In this document: positions 42,893 through 51,290 of the stretch, piece by piece | Layout: every line of letters starts with the position of its first letter | Position numbering within the stretch: the first letter of the stretch is position 1 | DNA from: Streptomyces sp. NBC_00464 | GTDB taxonomy: Bacteria; Actinomycetota; Actinomycetes; Streptomycetales; Streptomycetaceae | DNA length: 64,000 bases | Direction of reading: 5' to 3' | Assembly: GCF_036013915.1 (NCBI RefSeq) | Contig: NZ_CP107899.1 | Span: forward strand, 5,828,001-5,892,000 | Notes under the pieces: generated by a model | The model's database searches: none | The model's input: only the letters and a program-made list of their open reading frames with translations | What the model was told of the DNA's origin: nothing | Program-made: the position numbers and the translations under genes

Positions 42893-44410
42893 TCACTGCG
42901 AGCCGCGGAACCCGTCCCCCTCGACGATGATCCCCGCGACCAGGGCCCCTGACATGCCCGCGTGCGCCGGACCGCCGCCCGGGTGCGACCAGCCGCCCGC
43001 CAGGAACAGTCCCGGCAGCCGGGTGCGATTGGCCGCGTGGAGACAGCCGCCCGCGGCGCCCGCCAGCGCGGGTGCGGGAACCGCCCCGCCCTCCGCACCG
43101 GTCTCGGCCTCGGTGTCCGCGGGCGTCCGCACCTCCATGCGGAGCACCCGGTCCCGCAGGCCCGGCACGGCCGCGCTCGCGGTGCCGATCAGGGTGTCCG
43201 CGTACCGCGCCCGCAGCGACTCGTCCGTCCAGTCCACCGGGCCGTGCGGGGCGACCGTCGCCGTCAGCGTCACGGCCTCGTGGGCCTCGTCGGGGCGGGT
43301 GGCGGGATCGTCGGGGCGCAGCACCGTCACCGTGGGGTGCGCGGCGAGCCGGCCGCCGAACACCGCCTCGCGCTCGGCCGCCCCGTCCGCCGGATGCACC
43401 AGGGTCCGGTGCGCGGTATCCGCGGGCCGGGCGCCGCGCAACGACAGCAGTACGAGGAACCGGCCCGTCGGACCGGAGCCCTCCGGCCGGGGCTGTACCG
43501 TCACGTCGCCGTCCTGCCAGAGTTCCTGAGCGGGCATCAGGCCCGGGTGCGGCCGGGCCCCCAGCACCACGTGGGCCGCCTCCGCGACCGTGCCGTCCGC
43601 CAGCTCCACGCCCGCCGCCCGGCCGTCCTTCTCCAGGACCCGGGCCACCTCGGCGCCGAAGACGAACTCCACCTTCCGGGCCAGGCACCGCTCGTACACC
43701 GCCTGAGCCAGCGCCCGCATGCCGCCCGAGACGTACCAACTGCCGAACGTCTCCTCCATGTACGGCAACAGGGCCGCGCTCGCCGGGGCGTGCAGCGGAT
43801 CGAGGCCGTACGACAGCGCGTACCCGTCCAGCAGGGCGGCCAGCCGGGGATCCGCAAGCTCCCAGGCGCCGATCTCCGTCACCGTGCCGGCCTGACGGGC
43901 GGGGCGCAGCAGCCGCCGCCGGACGGTCGCCGGATACGGATCGCGGGTCAGCACCTGCCAGTCGGGGCGCAGGGGCTCCTCCAGCAGGGGCCGCCGGGAC
44001 CGGTCCCACGCGTCTCCGGCCCGGTCGAGGAACGCACCCCAGCTCCCGCCCGCGCCGCCGCCGAGCGCGGCGTCCAGGGCCGCGACGACGCCGGCCCGCG
44101 AGGCGTTCGGCAGGGACACGTCGGTGCCGTCCGCGAAGACATGGCGGCTCGCCGGATCGACCTGGGTCAGGGTGACGCACCGCTCCAGCGGCTCCTTGCC
44201 GGTCTTCACGAACAGGTCGCGGTAGACGGCGGGCAGATGGAGCAGGCCGGGACCCGTGTCGAACGTGAAGCCGTCCAGGGCATGGCGGCCGAGCGAGCCG
44301 CCGAACGTCTCGGAACGCTCGTACACCGTCACCCGGTGGCCTGCCACGGCCAGCCGGGCCGCCGCCGACATCGCGCCCAACCCGGCGCCGATCACCGCAA
44401 TACGTGCCAT
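42893..44410 (-). CDS. Phytoene desaturase-like FAD oxidoreductase (CrtI family)
   Basis: The 505-residue flavoprotein has the CrtI-type N terminus IAVIGAGLGAMSAAARLA, YERSETFGGSLGRHALDGFTF-like dinucleotide and substrate-lid pattern, GGMRALAQAVYE in the middle, and a C-terminal GLFLAGGWSHPGGG. Such enzymes desaturate or isomerise carotenoids and related isoprenoids. No other carotenoid gene is adjacent, so the substrate is open. ATG 44410 is seven bases from TAAAGT (44423-44418), indicating a leaderless mRNA. It is followed by a convergent terminator. Confidence 0.88.
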   Translation of the reverse strand: MARIAVIGAGLGAMSAAARLAVAGHRVTVYERSETFGGSLGRHALDGFTFDTGPGLLHLPAVYRDLFVKTGKEPLERCVTLTQVDPASRHVFADGTDVSLPNASRAGVVAALDAALGGGAGGSWGAFLDRAGDAWDRSRRPLLEEPLRPDWQVLTRDPYPATVRRRLLRPARQAGTVTEIGAWELADPRLAALLDGYALSYGLDPLHAPASAALLPYMEETFGSWYVSGGMRALAQAVYERCLARKVEFVFGAEVARVLEKDGRAAGVELADGTVAEAAHVVLGARPHPGLMPAQELWQDGDVTVQPRPEGSGPTGRFLVLLSLRGARPADTAHRTLVHPADGAAEREAVFGGRLAAHPTVTVLRPDDPATRPDEAHEAVTLTATVAPHGPVDWTDESLRARYADTLIGTASAAVPGLRDRVLRMEVRTPADTEAETGAEGGAVPAPALAGAAGGCLHAANRTRLPGLFLAGGWSHPGGGPAHAGMSGALVAGIIVEGDGFRGSQ

Positions 44411-44422
44411 GCCAGCGACTTT

Positions 44423-44500
44423 AACGGCCGCTGCTGACAGCCCAGCCGTCAGGCCGGTGGTAAACGGCCGCTGGTGACAGCTCAGCCGTCAGGCCAGTGT
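44423..44500. repeat. 40-base imperfect tandem repeat at a gene 3' end
   Basis: AACGGCCGCTG...GACAGC...AGCCGTCAGGCC occurs twice with a 40-base offset (44423-44462 and 44463-44500). The second copy contains the last codons and stop of the DUF4126 gene; the first lies between it and the CrtI-like promoter. About 34 of 39 aligned bases agree. Confidence 0.75.
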
Positions 44501-45099
44501 GCAGCGGAGCCGGCCAGCCCCTTCTCCTCGCGTCGCTGCGCTCTGCGGCGCAGGAACCGGCGGATCCGGGAGGCCAGGAAGATCAGTATCACCAGGCCGA
44601 GCACCAGCAGCGTCGCGGCGACGGAGGCCGCGATCCACGGATGGAATATGGCGAAGGTGACGACCCCGGCGACGCCCAGGTCCTCGGCCGTGCTCACGGC
44701 GTTGTTGCTGAACGGCTCGGGGGAGGTGTTCACCGCCATCCTGGTGCCCGCCTTCACCAGATGGCTCATCAGTGCGGTGGATCCACCGATGACCCCCGCG
44801 GCGACCTCCGGCAGCGAGCCGCTGTCGCCCGCCAGCAGCGCTGCCACGACCGCCCCGGCGACCGGCCTGATGACGGTGTGCGCCGTGTCCCAGACCGAGT
44901 CCACGTACGGGATCTTGTCCGCCACCACCTCACACAGGAAGAGCACACCGGCCACGATCAGGACATCGGTGCGCTGCAGTGAGGCGGGCACCTCGTCGGT
45001 CACTCCGGTCGCGCCGAAGATGCCGAGCAGGAGGACCACCGCATAGGCGTTGATCCCGCTCGCCCAGCCACTTGTGAACACCAGAGGGAGTACGGACAC
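44482..45099 (-). CDS. DUF4126 membrane protein
   Basis: The 205-residue integral membrane protein (DUF4126) has about five hydrophobic segments with many small residues (SGINAYAVVLLLGIFG, AGAVVAALLAGDSG, AAGVIGGSTALMSH, ASVAATLLVLGLVILI) and the FCEVVADKIPYVD-like motif after helix two. Function is unknown. GTG 45099 lies seven bases from TACGAT (45112-45107), so the mRNA looks leaderless. A MacR-motif-like site is centred about 64 bases upstream of the start, which would place it under the two-component system encoded at 22.8-24.7 kb. Confidence 0.82.
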   Translation of the reverse strand: MSVLPLVFTSGWASGINAYAVVLLLGIFGATGVTDEVPASLQRTDVLIVAGVLFLCEVVADKIPYVDSVWDTAHTVIRPVAGAVVAALLAGDSGSLPEVAAGVIGGSTALMSHLVKAGTRMAVNTSPEPFSNNAVSTAEDLGVAGVVTFAIFHPWIAASVAATLLVLGLVILIFLASRIRRFLRRRAQRREEKGLAGSAAHWPDG

Positions 45100-45460
45100 G
45101 GGGGCGATCGTAACCAGGTGGCGTACCGGAGCGGGAGGGGGCGGGTGCGCAGGTCTGAGTACCCGTACCTAGGGGGTGAGATGAGTAGGGACGCGGATGG
45201 GCTGCGACCTGCGGGAACGGCAGAGTGGGGACCACGGAAGGGGCGCTGCGCCGGTACCGCCGGCACGGGGCGGCGGAGCGGGCGCAGCACTCTCTTCCCA
45301 ACGGGGGTGCACGGCGGAGGACTCGGGACCACGGGGGAACACGGGGGTCACGGGGGAAGGTCCTCCGGCAGCACACAAGCGCCGGTCGGGCGAGGCTCGG
45401 GGGGATCGAGCCCGTCGGGCCGGCGCTCTCATGTGTTCCGGGGTGCCGGGGGAGCGGGAA
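45100..45460. other. Gene-free intergenic region between DUF4126 and tetR
   Basis: This 361-base stretch holds the leaderless promoter of the DUF4126 gene (TACGAT, minus strand, 45107-45112) and the MacR-like palindrome. The rest is G-rich on the plus strand with several GGTGAG/GGGGA runs. A plus-strand frame from ATG 45181 was rejected as a gene because its third codon positions are not GC-biased. No hairpin terminator stands out for the minus-strand tetR gene that ends at 45461. Confidence 0.6.
45156..45171 (-). promoter_or_regulatory. Possible MacR binding site
   Basis: TGAGTACCCGTACCTA differs in two or three bases of one half-site from the published MacR palindrome TGAGTAC-NN-GTACTCA (from memory). 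Its position about 57-72 bases upstream of a leaderless start of a membrane protein fits an activator site. Confidence 0.45.
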
Positions 45461-46072
45461 TCAGCGCCCGCTGACCCGTCCGCGCAGCAGCAGGGACAGC
45501 GCCGAGTGCACGTCGTCGATCGACCGCTCCGGCTGGAAGGCCTGCCAGTCCAGCGCCGCCACCAGCACCATGCCGACCAGCGCGGCAGCCGTCAGCGGGA
45601 TGTCGATCTCCTCGCTGAGCTCGCCGCCCGCGACGCCCTCCCTGAGCACACCCTCGACCACGGCGACGGCCTCCTGACGGACCACCAGCAGGGTTCCCTG
45701 CCAGGCACGGTTGGTGCGCCACAGCTCGGCCACGTACAGCTGGGTGAAGGCCGGGTAGCGGTCGATGAAGACCAGACCGGCCCGGATCATGGCGTCCAGC
45801 GCCTCGACCCGGCTGCCACCGCGCTCGTCGGTCTCCTCCGCCGCCGTACGCAGCGAGGCGGTGAGCAGCCCGACACCGTGGCGCAACAGCTCCTCGAAGA
45901 GCTCGGTCTTGCTCTTGAAGTTGTAGTACACCGTGCCCTTGGCGACCCCGGCGCGCTCGGCGATCTCGTCCACCGTGGTGGCCGAGAAGCCCTTCTCGGC
46001 GATGAGGGTCACGGCCGCTTCGTAGAGCTTCTGCCGGGTGGCCTGGCGGCGTGTGGCGCTACTGCTTTCCAT
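45461..46072 (-). CDS. TetR-family transcriptional regulator
   Basis: The 203-residue repressor has a standard TetR helix-turn-helix (RQKLYEAAVTLIAEKGFSAT to GVAKGTVYYNFKSKTELFEELL, split here for length) and a helical C-terminal ligand domain. ATG 46072 follows CAGGAG. It is the third gene of an operon with an ABC ATPase and a YhgE/Pip membrane protein (30 bases between genes), and the operon promoter region contains a 26-base palindromic operator, so it probably represses its own operon. The inducer is unknown, perhaps a lipophilic compound exported by the transporter. Confidence 0.92.
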   Translation of the reverse strand: MESSSATRRQATRQKLYEAAVTLIAEKGFSATTVDEIAERAGVAKGTVYYNFKSKTELFEELLRHGVGLLTASLRTAAEETDERGGSRVEALDAMIRAGLVFIDRYPAFTQLYVAELWRTNRAWQGTLLVVRQEAVAVVEGVLREGVAGGELSEEIDIPLTAAALVGMVLVAALDWQAFQPERSIDDVHSALSLLLRGRVSGR

Positions 46073-46101
46073 GCTCCTGATTCTCACAGGTCCCGGAGCG
46101 C

Positions 46102-48189
46102 TCACAGACTCAGCTCCGGATGCAGCCGGTCCAGCGTCCACACCTGCTTGCGGCGCGCGGAGACGGCGGTCAGCGCGAGCGCCCCGGCGGTGAAGGCGAG
46201 CAGTACCGCACAGCCCTGCCAGACCGGCCCGAGCCCACCGCCGGTGATCAGCCTGCGCAGGCCCTCGACGATGTAGCTCATCGGCAGGTACGGATGGATC
46301 GCGTTGAAGAAGCCCGGACTCGTCTGTACGGGGTACGTGCCGCCGGCCGAGGTCAGCTGGAGCATCAGCACCGCGAGGACGAGGATGCGGCCCGCCGCCC
46401 CGAAGCGGGCGTTCAGCCATTGCACGATCGCGCCGAAGCAGCAGGTGACCAGGGCCAGGAAGCCGATGGTGCCGGCGGCGTGGGCCATCTGCAGACCGAG
46501 CCCCCAGTGCAGTACGGACATCAACGCGGCCACCTGGGCCAGACCGATCGCGGCCACCGGGAGCCAGCCCGCGAGGGCGATCCGCCAGGCCGGTGCCCCG
46601 GCGGCCAGGGCGCGCCGGTTGAGCGGCTGGATCAGCATGTACGCCACCATCGCGCCGACCCAGAGGGAGAGCGGGATGAAGTAGGGGGCGAAGCCGGTGC
46701 CGTAGTTCGGGGCCGCGTGCAGCGACTGGGAGGCCAGCTGTACGGGGTCGGCCATGACCCCCGTGCGGGCGTCGCGGTCCTTCTTGTCGTAGTCGGGGAT
46801 CTTGTCCACGCCGTCGGTGAGTCCCTGGGCGAGCGTCGCCGAACCGTCGCCGAGCCGGATCATGCCGCTGTCCAGGCTCGTCGCGCCCTTCTTGAGGTCG
46901 CCGACCCCGGTGTTCAGCTCGGCGGAGCCCGACTTGGCCGTGGCCAGGCCGGTGTGCAACTGGTCCGCACCCTTGGCGACCTTGTGGGCGCCGGTGTTGA
47001 GCGCGTTGACCTTCTTGACGGCGCTCTCCAGGTCCTCGTCCAGGTGCGGTGAGCGCTCGGCGAGGTCGTTCGCCTGCTTCTGCAGGGTGGCCAGTTGGGT
47101 ACGCAGCTTCTTGAGGTCCCCGTTCTGGTTCTTGACCAGGACGTTCACGTCGTCGGCCACGGTCGCCACGTCGGCCGCCGCCGTCACGGCCCGCTTCAGC
47201 GGCGCGCAGACGGTGGGGTCGGGGAGCGGCTGCTCCACGCACCGGGTGCGGTGGACGTCGGCGAGGTCGTCGGAGGCCGTGTGGGCGGCGGTGGCGGCGG
47301 TGGGCGCCGCCTTCACGAGCAGGTCGAGGTTGTCCCGTACGGTCTGCGAGGAGTCGGCGACGAGCCGGGCCGTGTCGCCGATCGCCTTGCCGTTGTCCTT
47401 GAGGAACGGGCGGACGTCCGCGGCAACCCCGTTGACCTTGTCGGCGAGCAGCTGGGTGCCGTCCGCGACCTGGCGCGAGCCGGTCTCCAGATCGCCCGCG
47501 CCCTTGTTCAGCTGCACGATGCCGGTGGCCAGCCGGCTGCTGCCGGCCTTCGCGTCCTTCAGCCCGTCCGCGAGGTCCTTCGAGCCCTTCTTGGCCTTGC
47601 CGATGCCGCCCTTGAGGTCGGCGGCGCCCTTGGCGGCCTTCGCCGTCGCGTCGTGGAGATCGGAGAAGTTGATGAAGATCCGGTCGAGGAAGCTCCGTGA
47701 GGCGTTGGCCGAAGCGGCGGTGCGGACCTCGGAGAACACCGTCCGGGAGATCTGGCCGACGATGTAGTTGTTCGCGTCGTTGGTGCGCACCTGGAGCGCG
47801 CCCGTCTCGGGGGAGTCGCCGGCGCTGGAGGCGATGCGTTTGCTGAAGTCCGAGGGCATGGTCAGCGAGAGGTAGTACGTACCGTCCTCGACGCCCTTGT
47901 GTGCCTCGGCGGCGCTCACCTCGTGCCACTCGAAGACCTTGGAGTCGAGCAGCTTGCCGGTGATCTCGTCCCCGGCCGCGAGGTGCTTGCCCTCGGCGGT
48001 GGCGCCCTTGTCGTCGTTGACCAGCGCTACGGGGATGCGGTCGAGGCGCCCGTACGGGTCCCAGAAGGACCACAGGTACAGGGCGCCGTAGAGCAGCGGC
48101 AGCAGCAGGAGGGCGGCCAGCGCGGCGCGCGGCAGCTTCCCCCGGCCGAAGCGCCGGAGCTCAAGCGTGGCCAGTCTCGGCGAACGCAT
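46102..48189 (-). CDS. YhgE/Pip family membrane exporter
   Basis: The 695-residue protein has one N-terminal transmembrane helix (ALAALLLLPLLYGALYLW), a large external domain with coiled-coil repeats of the LxxGxxxLxxG type (about 180-490), and five or six C-terminal helices of the ABC-2 type. This is the YhgE/Pip (phage infection protein) architecture, which also occurs in EsaA/type VII components and in MmpL-like exporters. The external LPDPTVCAPL and VHRTRCVEQP cysteines may form a disulfide. Its start overlaps the end of the ABC ATPase gene by 29 bases. Likely an efflux or envelope-assembly protein. Confidence 0.9.
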   Translation of the reverse strand: MRSPRLATLELRRFGRGKLPRAALAALLLLPLLYGALYLWSFWDPYGRLDRIPVALVNDDKGATAEGKHLAAGDEITGKLLDSKVFEWHEVSAAEAHKGVEDGTYYLSLTMPSDFSKRIASSAGDSPETGALQVRTNDANNYIVGQISRTVFSEVRTAASANASRSFLDRIFINFSDLHDATAKAAKGAADLKGGIGKAKKGSKDLADGLKDAKAGSSRLATGIVQLNKGAGDLETGSRQVADGTQLLADKVNGVAADVRPFLKDNGKAIGDTARLVADSSQTVRDNLDLLVKAAPTAATAAHTASDDLADVHRTRCVEQPLPDPTVCAPLKRAVTAAADVATVADDVNVLVKNQNGDLKKLRTQLATLQKQANDLAERSPHLDEDLESAVKKVNALNTGAHKVAKGADQLHTGLATAKSGSAELNTGVGDLKKGATSLDSGMIRLGDGSATLAQGLTDGVDKIPDYDKKDRDARTGVMADPVQLASQSLHAAPNYGTGFAPYFIPLSLWVGAMVAYMLIQPLNRRALAAGAPAWRIALAGWLPVAAIGLAQVAALMSVLHWGLGLQMAHAAGTIGFLALVTCCFGAIVQWLNARFGAAGRILVLAVLMLQLTSAGGTYPVQTSPGFFNAIHPYLPMSYIVEGLRRLITGGGLGPVWQGCAVLLAFTAGALALTAVSARRKQVWTLDRLHPELSL

Positions 48190-48970
48190 CGGCCGTCCCT
48201 TCGTCGGGTGCGGGGGCGGCCGGCGACGCGGGCTCCCCGGTGATGTCTGTGGGATCCGCCGCTCCGGCGGCGCCGGTACGCACGATGACGGCGTCCTCGG
48301 GAGCCTGGCTGCACACGGCCAACACGGTCGTGCCGTCGGCGGCGAGCGAGCGCAGCAGCTCCCAGGCCTCGGCGCGCTCCGAGTCGGAGAGCTTGAGGTC
48401 GGTGTCGTCCACCGCGAGGAGCCGCGGCCGGCCGATCAGCGCGAGTGCGACGGAGAGCCGCAGCGCCTCCAGCCGCTCCAGATCCCGTACGGAGGTCCGC
48501 TCGGCCTTGGGCAGGGCGGCGGGATCGAGCCCGGCCGCCTTCAGGGCGGCGTCGATCCGGGCCCGTGCCGTGGCGACACGCTCGCGGCGCGGCCGCAGCA
48601 GGGCGCGCGGCGAGCCGTCGAAGCGACGCTGCAACAGTGCGCGTTCACGCAGGTGCTCGGCGACGGTGAACGACGGGTCGAGTTCGCTGACGCCGGGCAC
48701 CGGGCCCAGCGCCGCGACACGGCGTACGGCGGCGGCCCGGCGCGGCAGGCGCAGGCCCCCGGTCGTGGCCTCGCCCTCGGTGGGACGCATCCGGCCGGTG
48801 AGGGCGAGCAGCAGGCAGGTGCGGCCCGAACCGGACGGGCCCTCGACCGCGATCAGGGACCCGGGGGCGGCGCTGAACGTCACGTCCCGGAATGCCCATC
48901 CGCGCGGCCCCTTGAGGCCGAGACCCTCGGCTGTGACAGCTGCCCCGTGCGGGCTGTCCAGGCTGTCCAC
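48161..48970 (-). CDS. ABC transporter ATP-binding protein with degenerate motifs
   Basis: The 269-residue protein has the ABC fold but unusual catalytic residues. The Walker A is GPSGSGRT, with Arg in place of the invariant Lys; the signature LSGGQ is replaced by a LERLEAL segment; the Walker B is LLAVDDTD, with no catalytic Glu after the Asp pair. It is therefore probably a poor or inactive ATPase with a structural or regulatory role. GTG 48970 follows GGGGAGGG. It is the first gene of the operon with yhgE and tetR, and the C-terminal tail is acidic and disordered. Confidence 0.85.
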   Translation of the reverse strand: MDSLDSPHGAAVTAEGLGLKGPRGWAFRDVTFSAAPGSLIAVEGPSGSGRTCLLLALTGRMRPTEGEATTGGLRLPRRAAAVRRVAALGPVPGVSELDPSFTVAEHLRERALLQRRFDGSPRALLRPRRERVATARARIDAALKAAGLDPAALPKAERTSVRDLERLEALRLSVALALIGRPRLLAVDDTDLKLSDSERAEAWELLRSLAADGTTVLAVCSQAPEDAVIVRTGAAGAADPTDITGEPASPAAPAPDEGTADAFAETGHA

Positions 48971-49011
48971 TGACCCTCCCCGTCGTCTTCCGTCGTCTTC
49001 TGTATCGAATC

Positions 49012-49037
49012 TTTTGCACTGACCAGTCAGTGCAAAA
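49012..49037. promoter_or_regulatory. TetR-type operator of the ABC/YhgE/TetR operon
   Basis: Two perfect 12-base arms, TTTTGCACTGAC and GTCAGTGCAAAA, flank a central CA. The site lies 42 bases upstream of the ABC gene in otherwise GC-rich DNA and contains the common TetR core TGACCAGTCA. It probably binds the repressor encoded as the third gene of the operon. Confidence 0.85.
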
Positions 49038-49163
49038 AGGTAGCCCGAACTTGCGATCGAGGCAAAAGCCCAGGTCAGAGACGGATTCGGGTCGATTGTC
49101 AGTGGGGGCCGTCACGATGGATACAGACGGCCACGAAGCCGTTACGAGACAGGAGGTTCTGTC

Positions 49164-49691
49164 ATGGCCCACTCGTCCGCAGCAGCCGCTCCGCGACGCC
49201 GCGCAGACGGCCCTGCCCCCTCACCGACCGGTCCGGCGCACGACGTCCACCCCGTACTCCGGCGCGCCACGGCGCCGCCCGCCGCTCTCGATCTCCTCGC
49301 CCAGGCCCGCGCCGGCCTCGAAGAGGCAGCTGTTCTCGACGTACCGAACGAGCGCTATGCCACCGCCCACCTCGCCGCGCTGCGCACCGCCGCCGCGGTG
49401 CTCGCCGTCCGGGGGCGCCCCGAGACCTCCCGGCGGCGCCGGGAGAGGATCCGCAGTGCCTGGGAGGTCCTGCCGGAAATCGCCCCCGAGCTCACCGAGT
49501 GGAGCGCCCTGTTCGCCTCCGGCGCCCGTCGCCGGGCGCGGGCGGAAGCGGGCATACCCGGCGCCGCCGGCCGGCGGGACGCGGACGATCTGCTGCGTGA
49601 TGCCGCGATGTTCCTTCGCCTGGTGGAGCGGCTGCTGGTGCTCCAGCCGGTCCTTCCGCAACCCCGGGGGGAGCGGTCCGATACGGGATGA
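49164..49691 (+). CDS. SAV_6107-type HEPN-domain protein
   Basis: The 175-residue protein has a disordered N terminus (about 40 residues), then an all-helical HEPN-like domain (ALDLLAQARAGLEEAAV, RYATAHLAALRTAAAVLAVRG, and a final DADDLLRDAAMFLRLVERLL helix). I recall the family name SAV_6107 from S. avermitilis. The classical Rx4-6H motif of RNase HEPN toxins is not evident, so it may be non-catalytic. ATG 49164 follows AGGAGG at ideal distance. It is divergent from the ABC/YhgE operon and 102 bases from a methyltransferase gene in the same direction. Confidence 0.78.
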   Translation: MAHSSAAAAPRRRADGPAPSPTGPAHDVHPVLRRATAPPAALDLLAQARAGLEEAAVLDVPNERYATAHLAALRTAAAVLAVRGRPETSRRRRERIRSAWEVLPEIAPELTEWSALFASGARRRARAEAGIPGAAGRRDADDLLRDAAMFLRLVERLLVLQPVLPQPRGERSDTG

Positions 49692-49793
49692 CGGCGACGG
49701 CGGTGCGAGGCCATAGGCTGGACGCGACCTATCGCCCGCCCGCCGTTCACGCTCCGCCGTCAGCGGCGGCACCGTGCCGAGGAGACAACTGCC

Positions 49794-50552
49794 GTGTCGG
49801 ACCAGCTGCGCCCCCGTGCCTCCCTTCGTACCGCCGTGGTCTGGGAGGTCCTCAAGGACGCTCTCGACCGGCAGGTCAAGGCGACCGGCAGGGACGCCCT
49901 GGACGTACTGGACACCGGTGGCGGTACGGGCAACTTCGCCGTGCCCGTCGCCCGTCTGGGCCACCGGGTCACCGTCGTCGACCCCAGTCCCAACGCGTTG
50001 TTCGCGCTGGAGCGCCGCGCCGCCGAGGCCGGGGTCGCCGACCGGGTCCGCGGGGTCCAGGGCGACATCCTCGGCCTGTTCGACGTGGTGGGGCGCGGTG
50101 ACTACGACGCGGTGCTCTGCCATGGAGTCCTGGAGTACGTGGACGACCCCGCCGAGGGGGTGCGTCACGCGGTCGAGGCGCTCCGTCCGTCCGGCGCGCT
50201 CAGCCTGCTCGCCGCCGGGCTGGGCGGCGCGGTCCTGGCCCGGGCCCTTGCCGGTCACTTCACGGAGGCCCGGCACGCGCTCAGCGACCCGGCCGGCCGC
50301 TGGGGCGAGGGCGACCCGGTGCCGCGGCGGTACACGGCGGAGCAGCTCACCGAGCTCGTCGAGGGCGCGGACGCCGAGGTCGGCGCCGTCCACGGTGTAC
50401 GCGTCTTCGCCGACCTGGTGCCGGGTGTCCTGGTGGACACCGAGCCCGGCGCGATGGAGGCCCTGCTCAAGCTGGAGACGGCGGCCGCCGAGCTGCCGGC
50501 GTTCCACTCGGTGGCGACCCAGCTGCACGTCCTGGGCACCAGGCGGGCCTGA
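49794..50552 (+). CDS. Class I SAM-dependent methyltransferase
   Basis: This 252-residue Rossmann-fold methyltransferase has motif I VLDTGGGTGNFAVP, the acidic end of strand 2 VVDPSPNAL, GDILGLF, and motif IV-like YDAVLCHGVLEYVDD. It resembles the SmtA/Cma-type small-molecule methyltransferases; the substrate is not predictable. GTG 49794 follows GAGGAG. The Rx-rich promoter-proximal HEPN gene upstream may be co-transcribed. Confidence 0.88.
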   Translation: MSDQLRPRASLRTAVVWEVLKDALDRQVKATGRDALDVLDTGGGTGNFAVPVARLGHRVTVVDPSPNALFALERRAAEAGVADRVRGVQGDILGLFDVVGRGDYDAVLCHGVLEYVDDPAEGVRHAVEALRPSGALSLLAAGLGGAVLARALAGHFTEARHALSDPAGRWGEGDPVPRRYTAEQLTELVEGADAEVGAVHGVRVFADLVPGVLVDTEPGAMEALLKLETAAAELPAFHSVATQLHVLGTRRA

Positions 50553-50835
50553 GAGGCTGCCGGATCGCGACTGCAGCGCGGCTGATCAGCGACGCAGCTG
50601 CAGACGGAGTACGCCCCAGCAGCCCCGATCAGGGCCTTGGCCCCGTATGATCGGGGGACACCATCCGGCATGACGGATCGGAGGTTGGGGAATCAACGCC
50701 TCAGCAGCTGAGCCGCCGTGGCGGCCCGGACTGGCTGATTGGCAATGAGGGCGGGTTTCACGGGGACGATTCCCTGCCTATCCTGGAAGGGCCGCATACC
50801 GGCCGCCCCCCGCGGCCGACGACGAGGAGGACTCC
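50553..50835 (+). other. Structured intergenic region with two nested hairpins
   Basis: CTGCAGC (50571) pairs with GCTGCAG (50603), enclosing the palindrome GCTGATCAGC, a likely terminator of the methyltransferase gene. A second element, CCCCGATC (50623-50630) with GATCGGGG (50649-50656), encloses a GGGCC/GGCCC hairpin. TATGAT at 50646-50651, within the second, is a consensus-like -10 for the DUF3040 gene, so the hairpin may overlap its promoter. Confidence 0.6.
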
Positions 50836-51234
50836 GTGCCGCTCTCGGAGCACGAGCAGCGAATGCTCGAGCAAATGGAGCGAGCGCTGTACGCCGAAGA
50901 TCCCAAGTTCGCGACAGCGCTCGAGGGAAGTGGGCTGCGTACATATACCCGGCGACGGGTCTACCAGGCAGTTGCTGGCTTCCTGGTGGGAATCGCGCTC
51001 CTCATGGCCGGAATGGTCGCCCAGCAGATCTGGATCAGCGTGGTGGGATTCCTCGTCATGCTGGGCTGCGCGGTGCTCGCGGTCACCGGTTGGCGCAAGG
51101 CGCCGAAGCCGGGCGAGCAACAGGCAGTCCGCGCGGGTGGTGCGGGCGAACAGCGACAGCCCAAACAGCGCCGGTCCGTGATGAACCGGATCGAACAACG
51201 GTGGCAGCGCCGCCGCGATGAGCAGGGCCAGTAA
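50836..51234 (+). CDS. DUF3040 membrane protein
   Basis: This 132-residue actinomycete protein belongs to DUF3040: PLSEHEQRMLEQMERALYAEDPKFA at the N terminus is split by the typical LSEHE-RxLEQ-ME core, followed by two transmembrane helices (about 50-95) and a basic C-terminal tail. Function is unknown; family members often accompany cell-division and envelope genes. GTG 50836 follows GAGGAGG. A strong hairpin ends it. The neighbourhood (between a methyltransferase and the MoxR operon upstream of the dcw cluster) is conserved in Streptomyces. Confidence 0.88.
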   Translation: MPLSEHEQRMLEQMERALYAEDPKFATALEGSGLRTYTRRRVYQAVAGFLVGIALLMAGMVAQQIWISVVGFLVMLGCAVLAVTGWRKAPKPGEQQAVRAGGAGEQRQPKQRRSVMNRIEQRWQRRRDEQGQ

Positions 51235-51254
51235 GCGCTCAGAAACACTGATGG

Positions 51255-51290
51255 GTGAGGGGCGGTCGCATTTCTGCGACCGCCCCTCAC
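51255..51290. terminator. Terminator after DUF3040 gene
   Basis: A perfect 16-bp stem (51255-51270 with 51275-51290) and a TTTC loop lie between the DUF3040 gene and the convergent transglutaminase gene, although 270 bases before the latter's stop. Confidence 0.9.

Noticed and set aside
45181..45474. Plus-strand frame of 97 codons with GGGGGTGAG before its ATG
   Set aside because: Codon third positions lack the strong GC bias of real genes here, the product is low-complexity Gly/Ser/Arg, and it runs into the opposite-strand tetR gene.
46120..47052. Long plus-strand frames opposite the YhgE gene
   Set aside because: Shadow frames of a 2-kb gene whose membrane-protein architecture is clear.
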